Assembly (NCBI GenBank): GCA_015069525.1
Contig: SVIK01000043.1
Location: forward strand, 1 to 11,879
DNA length: 11,879 bases
Direction: 5' to 3'
From: Clostridiales bacterium
Lineage (GTDB): Bacteria; Bacillota; Clostridia; Christensenellales; Borkfalkiaceae
Shown: one piece after another, positions 11,726 to 11,879 of the stretch
How the letters are laid out: each line of letters opens with the position of its first letter
How positions within the stretch are numbered: position 1 is the stretch's first letter
The notes under the pieces: model-generated
Database searches by the model: none
What the model saw: only the letters and a program-made list of their open reading frames with translations
What the model was told of the DNA's origin: nothing
Program-made: the position numbers and the translations under genes

Positions 11726-11879
11726 CGTGGGGTAGAAAGGTTTTGCAGAAACGTTGAATTAGCAAGGGTTCACGCGAGTTGCGAGAAGAAACAAGGAAAG
11801 AAAAGACGAATTGTAGGCGAGCAACGAAGCTTTGTCGCCACGCGACAAAATGCCTTTCTCTGCGTTGATATTATTTACG
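11726..11879. other. Right flank with no recognisable gene
   Basis: About 150 bases of presumed host sequence without a supported coding frame. It contains a perfect hairpin TTTGTCGC-CAC-GCGACAAA (11831-11849) and the 12-mer CCTTTCTCTGCG (11853-11864), which echoes the end of the tRNA. I see nothing else in it. Confidence 0.5.

Noticed and set aside
11853..11864. A third att site, since CCTTTCTCTGCG matches the tRNA end
   Set aside because: Only 12 bases match, and the T arm, CCA and anticodon part are missing; chance or an old remnant cannot be told apart.

Overview
The window looks like chromosome of an anaerobic, Gram-positive-type bacterium, most likely a Clostridia-class Bacillota. The evidence is strong AAGGAGG-type ribosome binding sites, tightly packed or overlapping genes, ferredoxin/Hdr-type energy metabolism and AT-rich spacers. 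It falls into two unrelated parts. Taxonomy is inferred, because no rRNA or other marker gene is present.

Bases 1-8752 carry a + strand metabolic operon that enters from the left. The order is hdrA (5' end missing), mvhD/flxD, two FrhB/AsrA-like dicluster iron-sulfur proteins (FlxC- and FlxB-like), an NAD(P)H/FAD/[2Fe-2S] diaphorase (FlxA-like), a [2Fe-2S] + HdrC-like iron-sulfur protein, and a fumarate reductase/succinate dehydrogenase-type flavoprotein. An AspT/SucE-type permease follows after a hairpin. The usual Hdr partner HdrB is absent and a fumarate-reductase flavoprotein stands in its place, with no membrane anchor genes. The simplest reading is a soluble complex in which NADH electrons enter at FlxA, are split at the HdrA flavin, and reach fumarate (high potential) and ferredoxin (low potential). 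The permease would handle succinate or another dicarboxylate. The parts are read from sequence; the bifurcation and the transport coupling are inferred.

Bases 8817-8948 hold a strong promoter and a complete tRNA-Ser(CGA). The last 59 bp of that tRNA region recur exactly at 11636-11694. The two copies flank a very small (about 2.75 kb) integrated element. It encodes a tyrosine integrase and an unknown 131-residue protein (both - strand, one operon) and a divergent 66-residue Cro/CI-type repressor (+). The control region is unusually legible: three evenly spaced 17-bp palindromes, one exactly filling the spacer of a consensus promoter for the integrase operon, followed by a leader with a terminator-like hairpin and an upstream loop complementary to it.

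The right third of the element (10690-11635) has no convincing protein gene. It carries two good - strand promoters, a promoter-to-terminator unit of about 200 nt with GGTGGAAAA repeats, and a string of strong hairpins. It looks like RNA genes or a cis-acting region rather than coding sequence. After the right att copy come the displaced original tRNA terminator and about 150 bp of flank with no recognisable gene.
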